Assembly (NCBI RefSeq): GCF_900230195.1
Contig: NZ_OCNE01000010.1
Coordinates: 1-64,000, forward strand
Reading direction: 5' to 3'
DNA length: 64,000 nt
Origin: Streptomyces zhaozhouensis
Lineage (GTDB): Bacteria; Actinomycetota; Actinomycetes; Streptomycetales; Streptomycetaceae
Each line of letters starts with the position of its first letter. Within the stretch, counting starts at the first letter, position 1. Of this stretch, positions 8,299 to 17,227 are shown piece by piece. The position numbers were made by a program, and so were the translations under genes. The notes under the pieces were generated by a model. The model made no database searches, was not told where the DNA came from, and saw only the letters and a program-made list of their open reading frames with translations.

Positions 8299-8374
8299 CC
8301 GGCGGGGGGCCCGCCCCGGCCCGACACCCCTCCGAGGCAACGGAGTCCACCGCCACCCCCACCGAGGAGTCCTG

Positions 8375-8953
8375 ATGGCCGTCGTCCTGTCCCTGTCCGG
8401 AAGTCCCTCGCCCACCTCGCGCACCGCCAGGCTGCTGCGCCACCTCGACGCGCGGCTCGCGCTCCAGGGGCACGAGGTGATACCGCTCGACGTCCGCTCC
8501 CTGCCCGCCGACGCGCTGCTCGGCGCGGACCCGCGCCATCCGGCGCTCGTCGAGGTCAACCGGCAGCTGTCCGGCGCCCAGGGGGTGGTGGTCGGCACTC
8601 CCGTCTACAAGGCGGCCTACTCCGGGCTGCTGAAGTGCCTGCTGGACCTGCTGCCGCAGTACGCGCTGACCGGGAAGACGGTGCTGCCGCTGGCCACCGG
8701 GGGCAGCTCGGCCCACGTGCTGGCCGTGGACTACGCGTTGCGGCCGGTGCTCTCCGCGATGGGAGCCCGGCACGTCACCCCCGGCTGGTTCGTGCTCGAC
8801 CGGGACATCCAGAGCGACGCGGGCGGTGCCGTGACGCTGGCGCCGACGGCGGCCGAGCCGCTGGAGCAGCTGGTCGACCTGTTCTCCACGGAACTCGCCG
8901 CGCGCGGGGCGCGGTCGGCGGCGGTGGCGGGGCTGTCGGGCGCGGCCTACTGA
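8375..8953 (+). CDS. ssuE: NAD(P)H-dependent FMN reductase
   Basis: A 192-residue flavodoxin-fold reductase that supplies FMNH2 to SsuD. Motifs: LSLSGSPSPTSRTARLLRHL (phosphate loop for FMN) and VVGTPVYKAAYSGLLKCLLDLLPQYAL, characteristic of SsuE/MsuE. GAGGAG precedes the ATG by about five bases. It lies directly after ssuD on the same strand and ends before a strong bidirectional terminator hairpin, so ssuD-ssuE form a two-gene operon under the leader peptide. It could also serve the two monooxygenases of the convergent minus-strand operon, which has no reductase of its own. Confidence 0.92.
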   Translation: MAVVLSLSGSPSPTSRTARLLRHLDARLALQGHEVIPLDVRSLPADALLGADPRHPALVEVNRQLSGAQGVVVGTPVYKAAYSGLLKCLLDLLPQYALTGKTVLPLATGGSSAHVLAVDYALRPVLSAMGARHVTPGWFVLDRDIQSDAGGAVTLAPTAAEPLEQLVDLFSTELAARGARSAAVAGLSGAAY

Positions 8954-8976
8954 GCGGCGCTTCCCGCGGCGGTGCG

Positions 8977-9005
8977 GCCGCGCCCCGGGCCTCCCGGGGC
9001 GCGGC
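8977..9005. terminator. Bidirectional hairpin terminator between convergent sulfonate operons
   Basis: GCCGCGCCCCGGG (8977-8989) and CCCGGGGCGCGGC (8993-9005) are perfect complements with a 3-nt loop. It fills the 64-base gap between ssuE (plus) and the last gene of the minus-strand operon, so it can end both transcripts. Confidence 0.75.
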
Positions 9006-9017
9006 GCACCGGAAGGC

Positions 9018-10154
9018 TCAGTCCCTGCCGAGGCCCCAGGCGTCGGCCAGCAGCCGGTAGGAGCGCAGCCGGGCGGCGTGGTCATGGGTGATCGTGGTGA
9101 CCAGCAGCTCGTCGGCGTCCGTGAGGTCGCGCAGCCGGGCCAGCCCCTCGGCGACCCGGGCGGGCGTTCCCACGAAGCGGGTGTCCAACCTGTCCTGGAC
9201 CAGCGCCCGTTCCTCGTCGTCGAGCACCAGGCCGGCGGCCTCCTCCGGGCTGGGGTAGGGGATGGCTCCCCGCCCGGTGCGGATCGCCCGCACCCAGGGC
9301 CCGTAGCCGGCCGACAGCCGCCGCGCGGTGGGCTCGTCCTCGGCGACCAGCACGTCGGCGGAGACCTGCACCCGCGGCTCGGGGTGCTCGGCCGTGGGCA
9401 CGAACGCCGCGCGGTAGGCGGCCACCGTCTCCAGGACGGTGCCCGGACTCACGTGGTAGTTGGCGGTGAACGGCAGGCCCCGCGCCCCCGCGACCCGGGC
9501 GCTCTCGCCGCCGCTGGAGCCCAGCACCCACAGTTGGAGCGCCGCGCCCTCGCCGGGCACCGCCCGGACGGGGTGGCCGTCCGGGGTGCGGAACGTGCCG
9601 GCGAGCAGGGCGCGGATCTCGTCCACCTGCTCCCCGTAGTCGCGCGGCCGGGCGCCAGGCGGGCGCAGCAGCTCCTGGCGCGCCGCGAACCCCGGCAGGC
9701 TCAGCAGTTTCCCCGGAGCGAACGGCGGCGGGATCACCACCCCGTCCACCGTCCGCGTCGGCGGCGGTGGGGACGGCGGTGCCGGCGCCCCGCCGTCGCT
9801 CCGGGCGCGTTGCCCGGCGCGCCCCAGGCCGAGGTCGACGCGGCCCGGGGCGACGGCGTCCAGGGTGCCGAACTGCTCGACCACCGACAGCGCGGTGGGG
9901 AAGCCGAGTTGGACGGCGCCCGAGCCCACCCGGATGGTGCGGGTCGCCCCGGCGACCAGCCCGATCACCAGCGCGGGCTGGGAGCTGGCCACGCCGGGGG
10001 CCAGATGGTGCTCGGCCAGCCAGTAGCGGTGGTAGCCCCACTCCTCGGCGTGGCGGGCGAGGTCGACGGTGCGGCGCAGCGCGGTGGCGGCGTCCGCCCC
10101 GGAGCTGATCGGCGCCAGGTCGAGGACGGACAGCGGCACGGTCCTTCGGGTCAC
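9018..10154 (-). CDS. LLM-class flavin-dependent oxidoreductase, MsnO8-like
   Basis: A 378-residue luciferase-like protein. [14 protein letters not shown] at the N terminus, [12 protein letters not shown] and [27 protein letters not shown] are the hallmarks of the MsnO8 subgroup. The GTG at 10152-10154 follows AAGGGGG. An Ala/Pro-rich insert (residues 125-140, with consecutive prolines) is unusual for the group and probably a surface loop. It is the last gene of the sulfonate operon, 51 bases after the preceding monooxygenase. The likely role is oxidation of a sulfur-containing organic compound with FMNH2; the substrate is unknown. Confidence 0.85.
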   Translation of the reverse strand: MTRRTVPLSVLDLAPISSGADAATALRRTVDLARHAEEWGYHRYWLAEHHLAPGVASSQPALVIGLVAGATRTIRVGSGAVQLGFPTALSVVEQFGTLDAVAPGRVDLGLGRAGQRARSDGGAPAPPSPPPPTRTVDGVVIPPPFAPGKLLSLPGFAARQELLRPPGARPRDYGEQVDEIRALLAGTFRTPDGHPVRAVPGEGAALQLWVLGSSGGESARVAGARGLPFTANYHVSPGTVLETVAAYRAAFVPTAEHPEPRVQVSADVLVAEDEPTARRLSAGYGPWVRAIRTGRGAIPYPSPEEAAGLVLDDEERALVQDRLDTRFVGTPARVAEGLARLRDLTDADELLVTTITHDHAARLRSYRLLADAWGLGRD

Positions 10155-10205
10155 GGGACCCCCTTCGCGGTGGGGCGACACGGTGCGGCGGCAACGGGGG
10201 CGGGC

Positions 10206-11555
10206 TCAGCCGGCGTCGCGTCCCGCCGGGGCGGGGACGGGCCGGACGGCCTCGGGGCGGGGGAGGCCGTAGTGGTCGCGCAGGGTGCGGCCCTCGTACT
10301 CCTCGCGGAACAGGCCGCGGGCGCGCAGCAGCGGCACCACCCGCTCGGCGAAGACGTCGAAGCCGCCGGTCAGCCACGGGGGCATGATGTTGAACCCGTC
10401 GGCGGCGCCGTTCTCGAACCACTCCTGCATCTGGTCGGCCACCTGCTCGGGGGTGCCCACCACGACGCGGTGCCCCCTGGCGCCGGCCAGCCGGTGCAAC
10501 AGCTGCCGCACGGTGGGGCGTTCGCGTTCGATGATGTCCAGGACCACCCGGAACCTGCTGCCGTTGCCGCGTTCGCCTTCGGTCTCGATCAGTTCGCGCG
10601 GCACCGGGCCGTCCAACTGGGCGGTGGACAGGCGCAGTCCGAGGATCCGGTGGAGTGTCTGGAGCGAGTACTCGGGCTGTGTCAGCTCGTTGAACTCGTC
10701 GTGCAGCGCCCGCGCCTCGGCCTCGGTCGCGCCGAGGAACGGACTGATGCCGGGCAGCACCAGCAGCCGGTCCGGATCGCGTCCCAGGGCGGCCGCCCTG
10801 CGCTTGACGTCGGCGTAGAACTCCTGTCCGCCGCCCAGTGTCTGATGGGCCGTGAACACCGCCTCGGCGTGCCGGGCGGCGAAGGCGCGGCCGTCCTCGG
10901 AGGAGCCGGCCTGCACGTAGACGGGGCGGCCCTGCGGGCCGCGCGGGATGTTGAGCGGCCCGCGCACCGTGAAATGCCTGCCGCGGTGCTCGACGGGGTG
11001 CACCCGGTCGGTGTCGGCGAAGAGGCCGGAGACCGGGTCGGCGACCAGCGCCTCGTCCTCCCAGCTGTCCCAGAGCTTCGTCACCACCTCGACGAACTCC
11101 CGCGCCCGGTCGTAGCGTTCGGCGTGCACCGGGTGCGCCTCCAGGCCGAAGTTGCCGGCCGCCTGGGGCGCTCCCGTGGTGACGATGTTCCAGCCGGCCC
11201 GGCCGCCGCTGAGGTGGTCGAGGGAGGCGAGGAGGCGTGCCAGGTTGTACGGCTCGAAGTAGGTGGTGGAGGCCGTGGCGATCAGCCCGACGCGTGCGGT
11301 GACGGCGGCGAGGCTCGCCAGCGAGGTGAACGGCTCCAGCCGGAACCTGCTGGCGTAGCGGACGTTGTCGGCCAGCGCCGGGCCGTCGGCCAGGAAGACG
11401 GCGTCGAACTTCTCGGCCTCGGCGCGGCGGGCGATCTCCTGGTAGTAGTGGGCGTCCAGCATCCGTTCCGGCGCCGAGCCCCGGTAGCGCCAGGCCGCCT
11501 CGTGGTGGCCGCCCGGGTAGACGAAGAGGTTGAGATGGAGCTGACGTCGCGTCAC
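10206..11555 (-). CDS. NtaA/SnaA/DmoA-type FMNH2-dependent monooxygenase
   Basis: A 449-residue luciferase-like monooxygenase. Motifs: LHLNLFVYPGGHHEAAWR, HYYQEIARRAEAEKFDAVFLAD, STTYFEPYNLARLLASLDHLSGGRAGWNIVTT and YVQAGSSEDGRAFAARHAEAVF, which define the NtaA/SnaA/DmoA subfamily. The family includes nitrilotriacetate, dibenzothiophene-sulfone and dimethylsulfide monooxygenases. The GTG start overlaps the stop of the ABC ATPase gene (GTGA), so the two are translationally coupled. The context, a sulfonate transporter with a cysteine leader upstream, points to desulfurisation of an imported organosulfur compound. Confidence 0.88.
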   Translation of the reverse strand: MTRRQLHLNLFVYPGGHHEAAWRYRGSAPERMLDAHYYQEIARRAEAEKFDAVFLADGPALADNVRYASRFRLEPFTSLASLAAVTARVGLIATASTTYFEPYNLARLLASLDHLSGGRAGWNIVTTGAPQAAGNFGLEAHPVHAERYDRAREFVEVVTKLWDSWEDEALVADPVSGLFADTDRVHPVEHRGRHFTVRGPLNIPRGPQGRPVYVQAGSSEDGRAFAARHAEAVFTAHQTLGGGQEFYADVKRRAAALGRDPDRLLVLPGISPFLGATEAEARALHDEFNELTQPEYSLQTLHRILGLRLSTAQLDGPVPRELIETEGERGNGSRFRVVLDIIERERPTVRQLLHRLAGARGHRVVVGTPEQVADQMQEWFENGAADGFNIMPPWLTGGFDVFAERVVPLLRARGLFREEYEGRTLRDHYGLPRPEAVRPVPAPAGRDAG

Positions 11556-12418
11556 GCGCGTTCCCCGTTCGCTCGTTCCGTGCGGTTCTCCCGGGACTCC
11601 GGCGCCGGCGCGCGGTCGGAGGGCCCGGCCGGTCCGCCCCGGCCGTCGGCCGGCCCGGGGAGGGCGTCCTCCTCCGGGAGGCCGTCGAGCGCGGGGTCGA
11701 GGCCCAGCAGGGTCAGCAACCGGTCGCGCAGCGCCGCGTAGCTGGCGGTGCCGGGGCGGCGCGGGGCCGGCAGCTCGACGCGCAGGTCGGCCGCGATCCG
11801 GCCGCCGTCGAGCACCACGACGCGGTCGGCCAGCGCGATGGCCTCGTCCACGTCGTGGGTGACCAGCAGCACCGCCGGGCGGTGCCGGGCGCACAGCCGC
11901 CGCAGCAGCGCGTGCATCCGCAACCGGGTGAGGGCGTCCAACGCGCCGAACGGCTCGTCGGCCAGCAGGAGTTCGGGTTCGCGCACCAGGGAGCGGGCCA
12001 GCGCGACCCGCTGCTGTTCGCCGCCGGAGAGCTCCACCGGCCAGGCGGCCTCCCGGCCGGCGAGGCCGACCTCGGCCAGCGCGGTCCCGGCGCGTTCCGT
12101 CGCGCCGGGGCCCGGGAGCCCGAGCGCGACGTTGTCCACGACCCGCTTCCAGGGCAGCAGTCTGGCGTCCTGGAAGACCACCGAGACGTTCTCCGGCGCG
12201 GTCAGCTCGGCGTACCCGGTGACCTCGCGGTCGATGCCGGCGAGCACCCGCAGCAGGGTGCTCTTGCCGGAGCCGCTGCGGCCGATCAGTGCGACGAACT
12301 CGTCGGGGGCGATCTCCAGGTCCAGCGCGTCCAGCACCCGGCGGCCGGCGAACTCCCGGACCAGCGAGGCGATCCGGACGGCGGGTGCGGCGGTCAGTCC
12401 GCCAGGGTGCGTCGCCAT
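11552..12418 (-). CDS. ssuB: Aliphatic sulfonate/nitrate-type ABC transporter ATPase
   Basis: A 288-residue ATPase with Walker A GRSGSGKST, signature LSGGEQQRVALARSL, Walker B LLLADEPFGALD and switch histidine in VTHDVDEA. VVFQDARLLPWKRVVDNVALGL is typical of SsuB/TauB. A disordered tail of about 40 residues rich in Pro, Gly and Glu follows the domain. The ATG at 12416-12418 lies 25 bases inside the permease gene, and the stop overlaps the next monooxygenase gene. It energises import of sulfonates by SsuA/SsuC. Confidence 0.92.
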   Translation of the reverse strand: MATHPGGLTAAPAVRIASLVREFAGRRVLDALDLEIAPDEFVALIGRSGSGKSTLLRVLAGIDREVTGYAELTAPENVSVVFQDARLLPWKRVVDNVALGLPGPGATERAGTALAEVGLAGREAAWPVELSGGEQQRVALARSLVREPELLLADEPFGALDALTRLRMHALLRRLCARHRPAVLLVTHDVDEAIALADRVVVLDGGRIAADLRVELPAPRRPGTASYAALRDRLLTLLGLDPALDGLPEEDALPGPADGRGGPAGPSDRAPAPESRENRTERANGERA

Positions 12419-13275
12419 GACAGCGCCTTTCTCTGGGCCAGCCTGACCAGGCCGTCGGAGAGCAGCCCGAGCAGTCCGTAGACCACCAGGCCGACGAGGA
12501 TGACGTCCGTCTGGCCGTAGGTGCGCGCCAGTTCCATCATGTAGCCGATGCCGCTGGTGGCGTTGACCTGCTCGACCACCACCAGCGAGAGCCAGGCCGA
12601 GGTCACGGCGAACCGCAGCCCCAGCAGGAAGCCGGGCAGCGCGCCCGGCAGCACCACGTGCCGCAGGAAGCCCCGGCGGCTGAGCCGGAGCGTCTCGGCC
12701 AGCTCCACGTAGCGGCTGTCGATGGAGCGCAGCCCGTGGTGGGTGTGGATGTAGACGGGGACCAGCACGCCGAGCGTGATGGTGATGACCTTCATGGACT
12801 CGCCGATGCCGAACCACAGGATGAGCAGCGGGATCAGGGCGAGCGAGGGGATGGAGCGCTTGATCTGCACGGGGCCGTCGATGACGCCCTCGCCCAGCCG
12901 GCTGAGGCCGGCGACCACCGCCAGCAGCAGGCCGACGCCGACGCCGAACGCCAGCCCGGTCAGGGCGCGTTCGGTGGAGGCCGCCAGGTGCTCCTGGAGC
13001 CGGCCGTCCTCGATCAGCTCGCGGGCGGTGGCGAGCACGTCCCAGGGGGCGGAGAGGTTCCGCTCGTCGATCCAGCCGGCGGCCGAGCCGACCGACCAGA
13101 CCGCCAGCAGCAGCAGCGGTCCGATCGCCCAGGCGAACGGGATGGGCCTGCCGGGGCCCAGCCGCCTGCCGCGCCGCCGCCTCGGCGGGGCCGGCCTGGG
13201 GCCCCCGCCGGAGCGCGGGCGCTCGGGACCCGCCTCGACGGCGGGCGCCGCGCGGCCCGAGACCTCGGTGCTCAT
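12394..13275 (-). CDS. ssuC: Sulfonate ABC transporter permease
   Basis: A 293-residue inner-membrane protein with a proline- and arginine-rich cytoplasmic N terminus of about 45 residues, then about six helices such as FAWAIGPLLLLAVWSVGSAA and LAFGVGVGLLLAVVAGL. The EAA loop that docks the ATPase is present (YVELAETLRLSRRGFLRHVVLPGALP). VEQVNATSGIGYMM is typical of SsuC. Its start overlaps the binding-protein stop (ATGA). Confidence 0.92.
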   Translation of the reverse strand: MSTEVSGRAAPAVEAGPERPRSGGGPRPAPPRRRRGRRLGPGRPIPFAWAIGPLLLLAVWSVGSAAGWIDERNLSAPWDVLATARELIEDGRLQEHLAASTERALTGLAFGVGVGLLLAVVAGLSRLGEGVIDGPVQIKRSIPSLALIPLLILWFGIGESMKVITITLGVLVPVYIHTHHGLRSIDSRYVELAETLRLSRRGFLRHVVLPGALPGFLLGLRFAVTSAWLSLVVVEQVNATSGIGYMMELARTYGQTDVILVGLVVYGLLGLLSDGLVRLAQRKALSWRRTLAD

Positions 13276-14414
13276 CGGGAACCGCCCTCCTCGTCCGCGT
13301 CGGTGCCGGCCTCGTCTGCCGCGTCCGCCGCGCCGGTCTCGGCCGCGACCGCCTCGGCGGCGACCGTCTCGAAGCGCCGGTCGAAGAGGAGCTCCGCGTC
13401 GAACGGCTCGTTGCCCAACTCCTCGGCGAGCAGGTCGATGGTCTGCTGCTGGCGTTCGATGGCGCCGCTCCAGTCGGCGGGCAGGTCGGGGTGGCCGTTC
13501 TGCTCGACCAGATAGGCGCCGTCCTCCGGGGTGAGGCCCTGGTCGGCGACGTAGTAGCCGGCGATCCACTCCTCGGGGTGCTGGTCCACCCAGATCTGGG
13601 CGCGGGCCCAGATCCGCACGAACTCCCGGATCGCCGCCGCCTTCTCCGGGTCGCTCACGGACGCGGTCGGCACCCACAGGTGGGCGGGGTCGTCCCGCAG
13701 GCCGTGCGGCAGGAGGGTGCCGCCCTCCGCCCCGTACTGCTCGACATAGCGGCGGATGTGGACGGAGCCGAGCGGGGCCACCTCGACCTGGCCGCTGCCG
13801 AGCGCGGTCGGGTAGACGTCGCCGGTGCTGGGCAGCTCGACCAGCTCCACGTCCTCGGGGGCGAGCCCGGCGGCGGCCAGCACCCGCAGGATCAGGGCGC
13901 CCTGGGCCTGGCCCGGACTGAACGCGATCTTCCGGCCGCGCAGGTCGGACAGCTCCTCGATGTCCGCGCCCGGCGCGATCCCCAGCTGGTAGATCGGGTT
14001 GGCGAGGGGGTCCTGGCGGAACTGGGCCGCCACCAGCCTGGTGTCGAGGCCGGTCCAGTGCGCGTGGATCGAGGGGACCTCGGCGGCCGAGCAGACGTCC
14101 AGCGAGTCGGCGCGGAACGCCTCGGAGCACTGCGGGCCGCCGCTGAGGTTGGCCCACTCCACCTCGAAGGGGATCTCGTCGACGAGGCCGGAGAGTTCGA
14201 GGGCGACCTCGGCCTCGGGGGCGCCGATGGTGAGCTTGGTGTCGGGGGAGACGGTCTCGGGGATCGGGGTGTCGGCGAGTGCGGCGGCGTCGGCGGTCGC
14301 CGGGTCCTCCGCGCAGCCGGTGGCGAGCAGCAGGGGGCCCAGCAACAGCGCCGCGCCGAGCGCGGTGCGCCGTCGGCCGGCGCGGGAGCGGGACGGGGGG
14401 CGAGATGGAGGCAT
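13272..14414 (-). CDS. ssuA: Sulfonate-binding lipoprotein of ABC transporter
   Basis: A 380-residue lipoprotein. The signal peptide ends in LLATGC with lipidated Cys34. The start at 14414 gives a normal lipoprotein signal; a start 14 codons earlier would only lengthen the n-region. The periplasmic-binding fold shows KLTIGAPEAEVALELSG, PIYQLGIAPGADIEELSDLRGRKIAFSPGQAQGAL and PTASVSDPEKAAAIREFVRIWARAQIW, typical of the nitrate/sulfonate/taurine class. It contains a probable disulfide (QCSEAF/DVCSAA). First structural gene of the minus-strand operon; 279 bases separate it from the cysteine leader peptide. Confidence 0.9.
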   Translation of the reverse strand: MPPSRPPSRSRAGRRRTALGAALLLGPLLLATGCAEDPATADAAALADTPIPETVSPDTKLTIGAPEAEVALELSGLVDEIPFEVEWANLSGGPQCSEAFRADSLDVCSAAEVPSIHAHWTGLDTRLVAAQFRQDPLANPIYQLGIAPGADIEELSDLRGRKIAFSPGQAQGALILRVLAAAGLAPEDVELVELPSTGDVYPTALGSGQVEVAPLGSVHIRRYVEQYGAEGGTLLPHGLRDDPAHLWVPTASVSDPEKAAAIREFVRIWARAQIWVDQHPEEWIAGYYVADQGLTPEDGAYLVEQNGHPDLPADWSGAIERQQQTIDLLAEELGNEPFDAELLFDRRFETVAAEAVAAETGAADAADEAGTDADEEGGSR

Positions 14415-14693
14415 AGGTGGTTCCAGGGGTGAGGGAGCGCCACGGGGCGGCTCCACGCCGGGGCCGGCGTCGCGGAGGTGGAGGAGGCGGCCGGGGGCGG
14501 AGGAGGCGGCCGGGGGCGGGGAAGTGGCCGGTGGGGCGCGGCCGTTCGGAGGCGCCGCGCGGCCGCGCGGCGCGGGTGGGCCGCGCCGGGAGGCGGGAGG
14601 GACGCGACGGGGCGCGCGAGGGGAGGCGGAACGGGCGGGGGCCCGGCGCGCGGGGATCCGGCGCGGCCGGCCGAGCGGGCCGGGGGTCGGCGG
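14415..14693 (-). promoter_or_regulatory. Leader-to-ssuA untranslated region with GC-rich repeats
   Basis: 279 bases with no gene between the cysteine leader peptide and ssuA. It is rich in G runs and includes a perfect 19-bp tandem duplication. Several GCGCGGCC/GGCCGCGC inverted repeats near 14560-14580 could form the attenuator hairpins. No single terminator with a U-tract is evident. Confidence 0.4.
14480..14517. repeat. Perfect 19-bp tandem duplication
   Basis: GGAGGAGGCGGCCGGGGGC occurs twice without a spacer (14480-14498 and 14499-14517) in the ssuA untranslated leader. It would change the spacing of the leader RNA and probably arose by slippage. Confidence 0.8.
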
Positions 14694-14768
14694 TCAGCGA
14701 CAGATGGCGGTGCTCACGCGCATCAGATCGACGGCGCGGCGCTCGGTGAACTGCTCGGAGGTCCGCAT
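14694..14768 (-). CDS. Cysteine leader peptide upstream of ssuA operon
   Basis: A 24-codon frame, MRTSEQFTERRAVDLMRVST followed by AICR, ending in TGA at 14694-14696. It shares the RRxVDLxRVxxxxCR core with the leader at 6795-6878 and the known actinobacterial sulfur leader peptides. A single Cys codon is the penultimate sense codon. It probably senses cysteinyl-tRNA availability and controls the sulfonate transporter and monooxygenases downstream. Confidence 0.8.
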   Translation of the reverse strand: MRTSEQFTERRAVDLMRVSTAICR

Positions 14769-15154
14769 GACGGGGAACGTAGCGAACGCCAGAACGAAGG
14801 GTCAAGGCGTCCGGAACCGGCCCCGGGACGCCGTTCCCACGCCCGTCGTGCCGCCGTCACACCGGGGCAACGCGGGGCAACACCGTGACGTCCCACCCCC
14901 CGCCCCGAGCAGGGCGTCGAGGGGGCGCGGCGGCGGTTCGACCGGTGGGTTAAATCGGCGTGACGTCGTCCGCGGAGCGGACGGCCCGCCGCCGCCCGCG
15001 CACCGGGACCGCGGCGCGGGGGATTGGTCGCACCGCCCGGAGGGCACGTTCCGACTGGTCGGTTCCGTGATCCGCGGCCCCTGTGCCCGAGACGAAAAGC
15101 GCATTATCGTCCTCTCTGGCCGCATTGCAGGTTCACCCCCGGGAGGCCCCGACC
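14769..15154. other. Divergent promoter region, ssu operon versus sugar isomerase operon
   Basis: 386 bases without a gene. An inverted repeat GACGA-N11-TCGTC (15091-15111) lies 44 bases before the sugar isomerase start and could be an operator. GGTTAAATCGG near 14948 is one of the few AT-richer stretches. I see nothing else definite. Confidence 0.45.
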
Positions 15155-15901
15155 ATGCCCGAACCTCTGGGCGTTCAGCTCTACACGGTGCGCGAGGCGC
15201 TCACCGCCGACCGCGACGCCGCACTCCGCCGGATCGCCGACATCGGGTACACCGCCGTCGAACCCTACGACCCCACCGACGACCCCGAGGGCTTCCGCGC
15301 GCTCGCCGACGAACTGGGCCTCACCGTGCCCGCGATCCACGCCGTCGCCCTGCTCCGCGAGGACGAGCCGGGGCGCGTGCTGGACGCCGTCAACACCATC
15401 GGCACCGAGCTGGCCATCATCCCCGCCGGGATACCGCAGGAGGACTTCACCACCCGCGACGGCATAGCCCGCGCCGCCGACCTGCTCAACGGGCTCGCCG
15501 AGACCGCCGCCGGGCACGGCCTGCGACTGGGCTACCACAACCACTGGTGGGAGCTGGAGCCGGTGATCGACGGCCGGCACGCCCTGGAACACCTCGCCGA
15601 ACTCCTCGACCCCGCCGTCTTCCTGGAGGTCGACACCTACTGGGCCGCCCTCGGCGGAGCCGACGTCCCCGCCCTGCTGACCGCGCTCGGCGACCGGGTG
15701 CGCGCCCTGCACGTCAAGGACGGACCGCTGACCAGGGACGGCGCCCATCTCGCCGTCGGCGCCGGGGCGATGCCCGTGCCCGAGGTGCTCGCCGCCGCGC
15801 CCGAGGCGCTGCGGATCATCGAACTGGACAGCTGCGACACCGACCTCTTCGACGCGCTGGCCGCCAGCCGCGCCTACGTCACCGCCCTGGAGCCCGCATG
15901 A
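15155..15901 (+). CDS. Sugar phosphate isomerase/epimerase (xylose-isomerase-like TIM barrel)
   Basis: A 248-residue AP-endonuclease-2/IolE-type TIM barrel. Metal-ligand motifs: GYTAVEPYD, LGYHNHWWELEP, FLEVDTYWAALGG, RVRALHVKDG and the final ELDSCD. GGGAGG precedes the ATG. It probably isomerises or epimerises a keto-sugar or inositol-like intermediate together with the dehydrogenase that overlaps it by ATGA. No transporter or regulator adjoins the pair, so the substrate is open. Confidence 0.88.
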   Translation: MPEPLGVQLYTVREALTADRDAALRRIADIGYTAVEPYDPTDDPEGFRALADELGLTVPAIHAVALLREDEPGRVLDAVNTIGTELAIIPAGIPQEDFTTRDGIARAADLLNGLAETAAGHGLRLGYHNHWWELEPVIDGRHALEHLAELLDPAVFLEVDTYWAALGGADVPALLTALGDRVRALHVKDGPLTRDGAHLAVGAGAMPVPEVLAAAPEALRIIELDSCDTDLFDALAASRAYVTALEPA

Positions 15902-17007
15902 GCACCGGCCCCGTGGGAGTGGCGGTGGTCGGCGCCGGAGTCATCAGCGGCGCCTACCTGAAGGCCCTCACCAGCTTCCCCGACGTGCGTGTGCTGGCCG
16001 TCGCCGACCTGGACACCGAACGCGCCACCCGGGTCGCCGCCGAGCACGGCATCCCGGTCGCCGGCGACCTCGACACCGTGCTGGCACTGCCCGAGGTCGA
16101 GATCGTCGTCAACCTCACCGTGCCGGCCGCCCACGCCCAGGTGGCGACGGCCGCCGTCGAGGCCGGCAAGCACGTCTACGGCGAGAAGCCGCTGACCACG
16201 GAACCGGCGGACGGCGAACGCCTGCTGGCCGCCGCGGCCGCGCGCGGGCTGCTGGTGGGCAACGCGCCGGACACCTTCCTCGGCGCCGGCATCCAGACCG
16301 CGCTGCGCGCCGTGCGGGCCGGGCACATCGGCACCCCGATCGCCGCCCACACCGCCGTCCAGAGCCTCGGCCCCGAGGGATGGCACCCCGACCCGGCCTT
16401 CTTCTACCAGCCGGGCGCGGGCCCCCTCTACGACGTGGGCCCCTACTACCTCACCACCCTGGTCGCCCTCTTCGGCGGCGTCTCCCGGGTCGCCGCCACC
16501 GCCCGCACCGGGCGCGGCAGCCGGACCACGGGCTCGGGGCCCAGGGCGGGCGAGGAGTTCCCCGTCGACGTGGCCACGCACGTGAGCGCGCTGCTGGAGT
16601 TCCACTCCGGGCCCAGCGCCGCGTCCGTCTTCAGCTTCGACTCGGCGGCGCCGCGCATCATGTTCGAGGTCGTCGGGAGCGAGGGCGCGATGGCCCTGCC
16701 GGACCCCAACACGTTCACCGGGCCCGTGCGGGTGCGGTCCCACGGCTCGGACGACTGGTCGGAGCTCCCGGTCAGCGGCACCACCGCCGGTCGCGGCATC
16801 GGTGTCCTGGAGATGGCCCGCGCGCTGAGGACCGGTCAACCCCACCGGGCCTCCGGCGAGTTGGGCCTGCACGTGCTGCGCACGATGGCCGCGGTGCTGG
16901 ACTCGGCCGACGCGCACGCCTTCGCCGGGGAACGGGCGGACGCCCCGCTCCCGGCGCCTTCGCCGCTGCCGGCGGAGTGGGACCCGTACGTGGCCGAACT
17001 GACCTGA
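15898..17007 (+). CDS. Gfo/Idh/MocA family NAD(P)-dependent oxidoreductase
   Basis: A 369-residue sugar or polyol dehydrogenase. Residues 1-125 form a Rossmann fold with VGVAVVGAGVISGAYLKAL, VLAVADLDTERA and the conserved GEKPLTT, whose Lys is catalytic in this family. The C-terminal alpha/beta domain contains GPLYDVGPYYLTTLVALFG, supplying the usual Asp. It overlaps the isomerase gene by four bases, so oxidation and isomerisation of one sugar are coupled. 220 bases follow before the next gene, without a clear terminator. Confidence 0.9.
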   Translation: MSTGPVGVAVVGAGVISGAYLKALTSFPDVRVLAVADLDTERATRVAAEHGIPVAGDLDTVLALPEVEIVVNLTVPAAHAQVATAAVEAGKHVYGEKPLTTEPADGERLLAAAAARGLLVGNAPDTFLGAGIQTALRAVRAGHIGTPIAAHTAVQSLGPEGWHPDPAFFYQPGAGPLYDVGPYYLTTLVALFGGVSRVAATARTGRGSRTTGSGPRAGEEFPVDVATHVSALLEFHSGPSAASVFSFDSAAPRIMFEVVGSEGAMALPDPNTFTGPVRVRSHGSDDWSELPVSGTTAGRGIGVLEMARALRTGQPHRASGELGLHVLRTMAAVLDSADAHAFAGERADAPLPAPSPLPAEWDPYVAELT

Positions 17008-17227
17008 CCGGCCGGGCGTCGCGGACGACCACCGGCCCGGCCGGTCCGGCTCGGTGGTCGTCCGCGGCCCGCCCCTCGCCCTGCGCGCGGATTTCCGCGC
17101 CCCCGACGCCGCCCACGGGCGTGGCCGCGCGATGTCGTCGCGGATGTTCCCCCGGCGGCGATGAGTTTCGGGAGGCGCCGCGGTCTACCCGTCGTCAGTC
17201 AGTCGCGAACGATGGCGAGGAGCCCAC

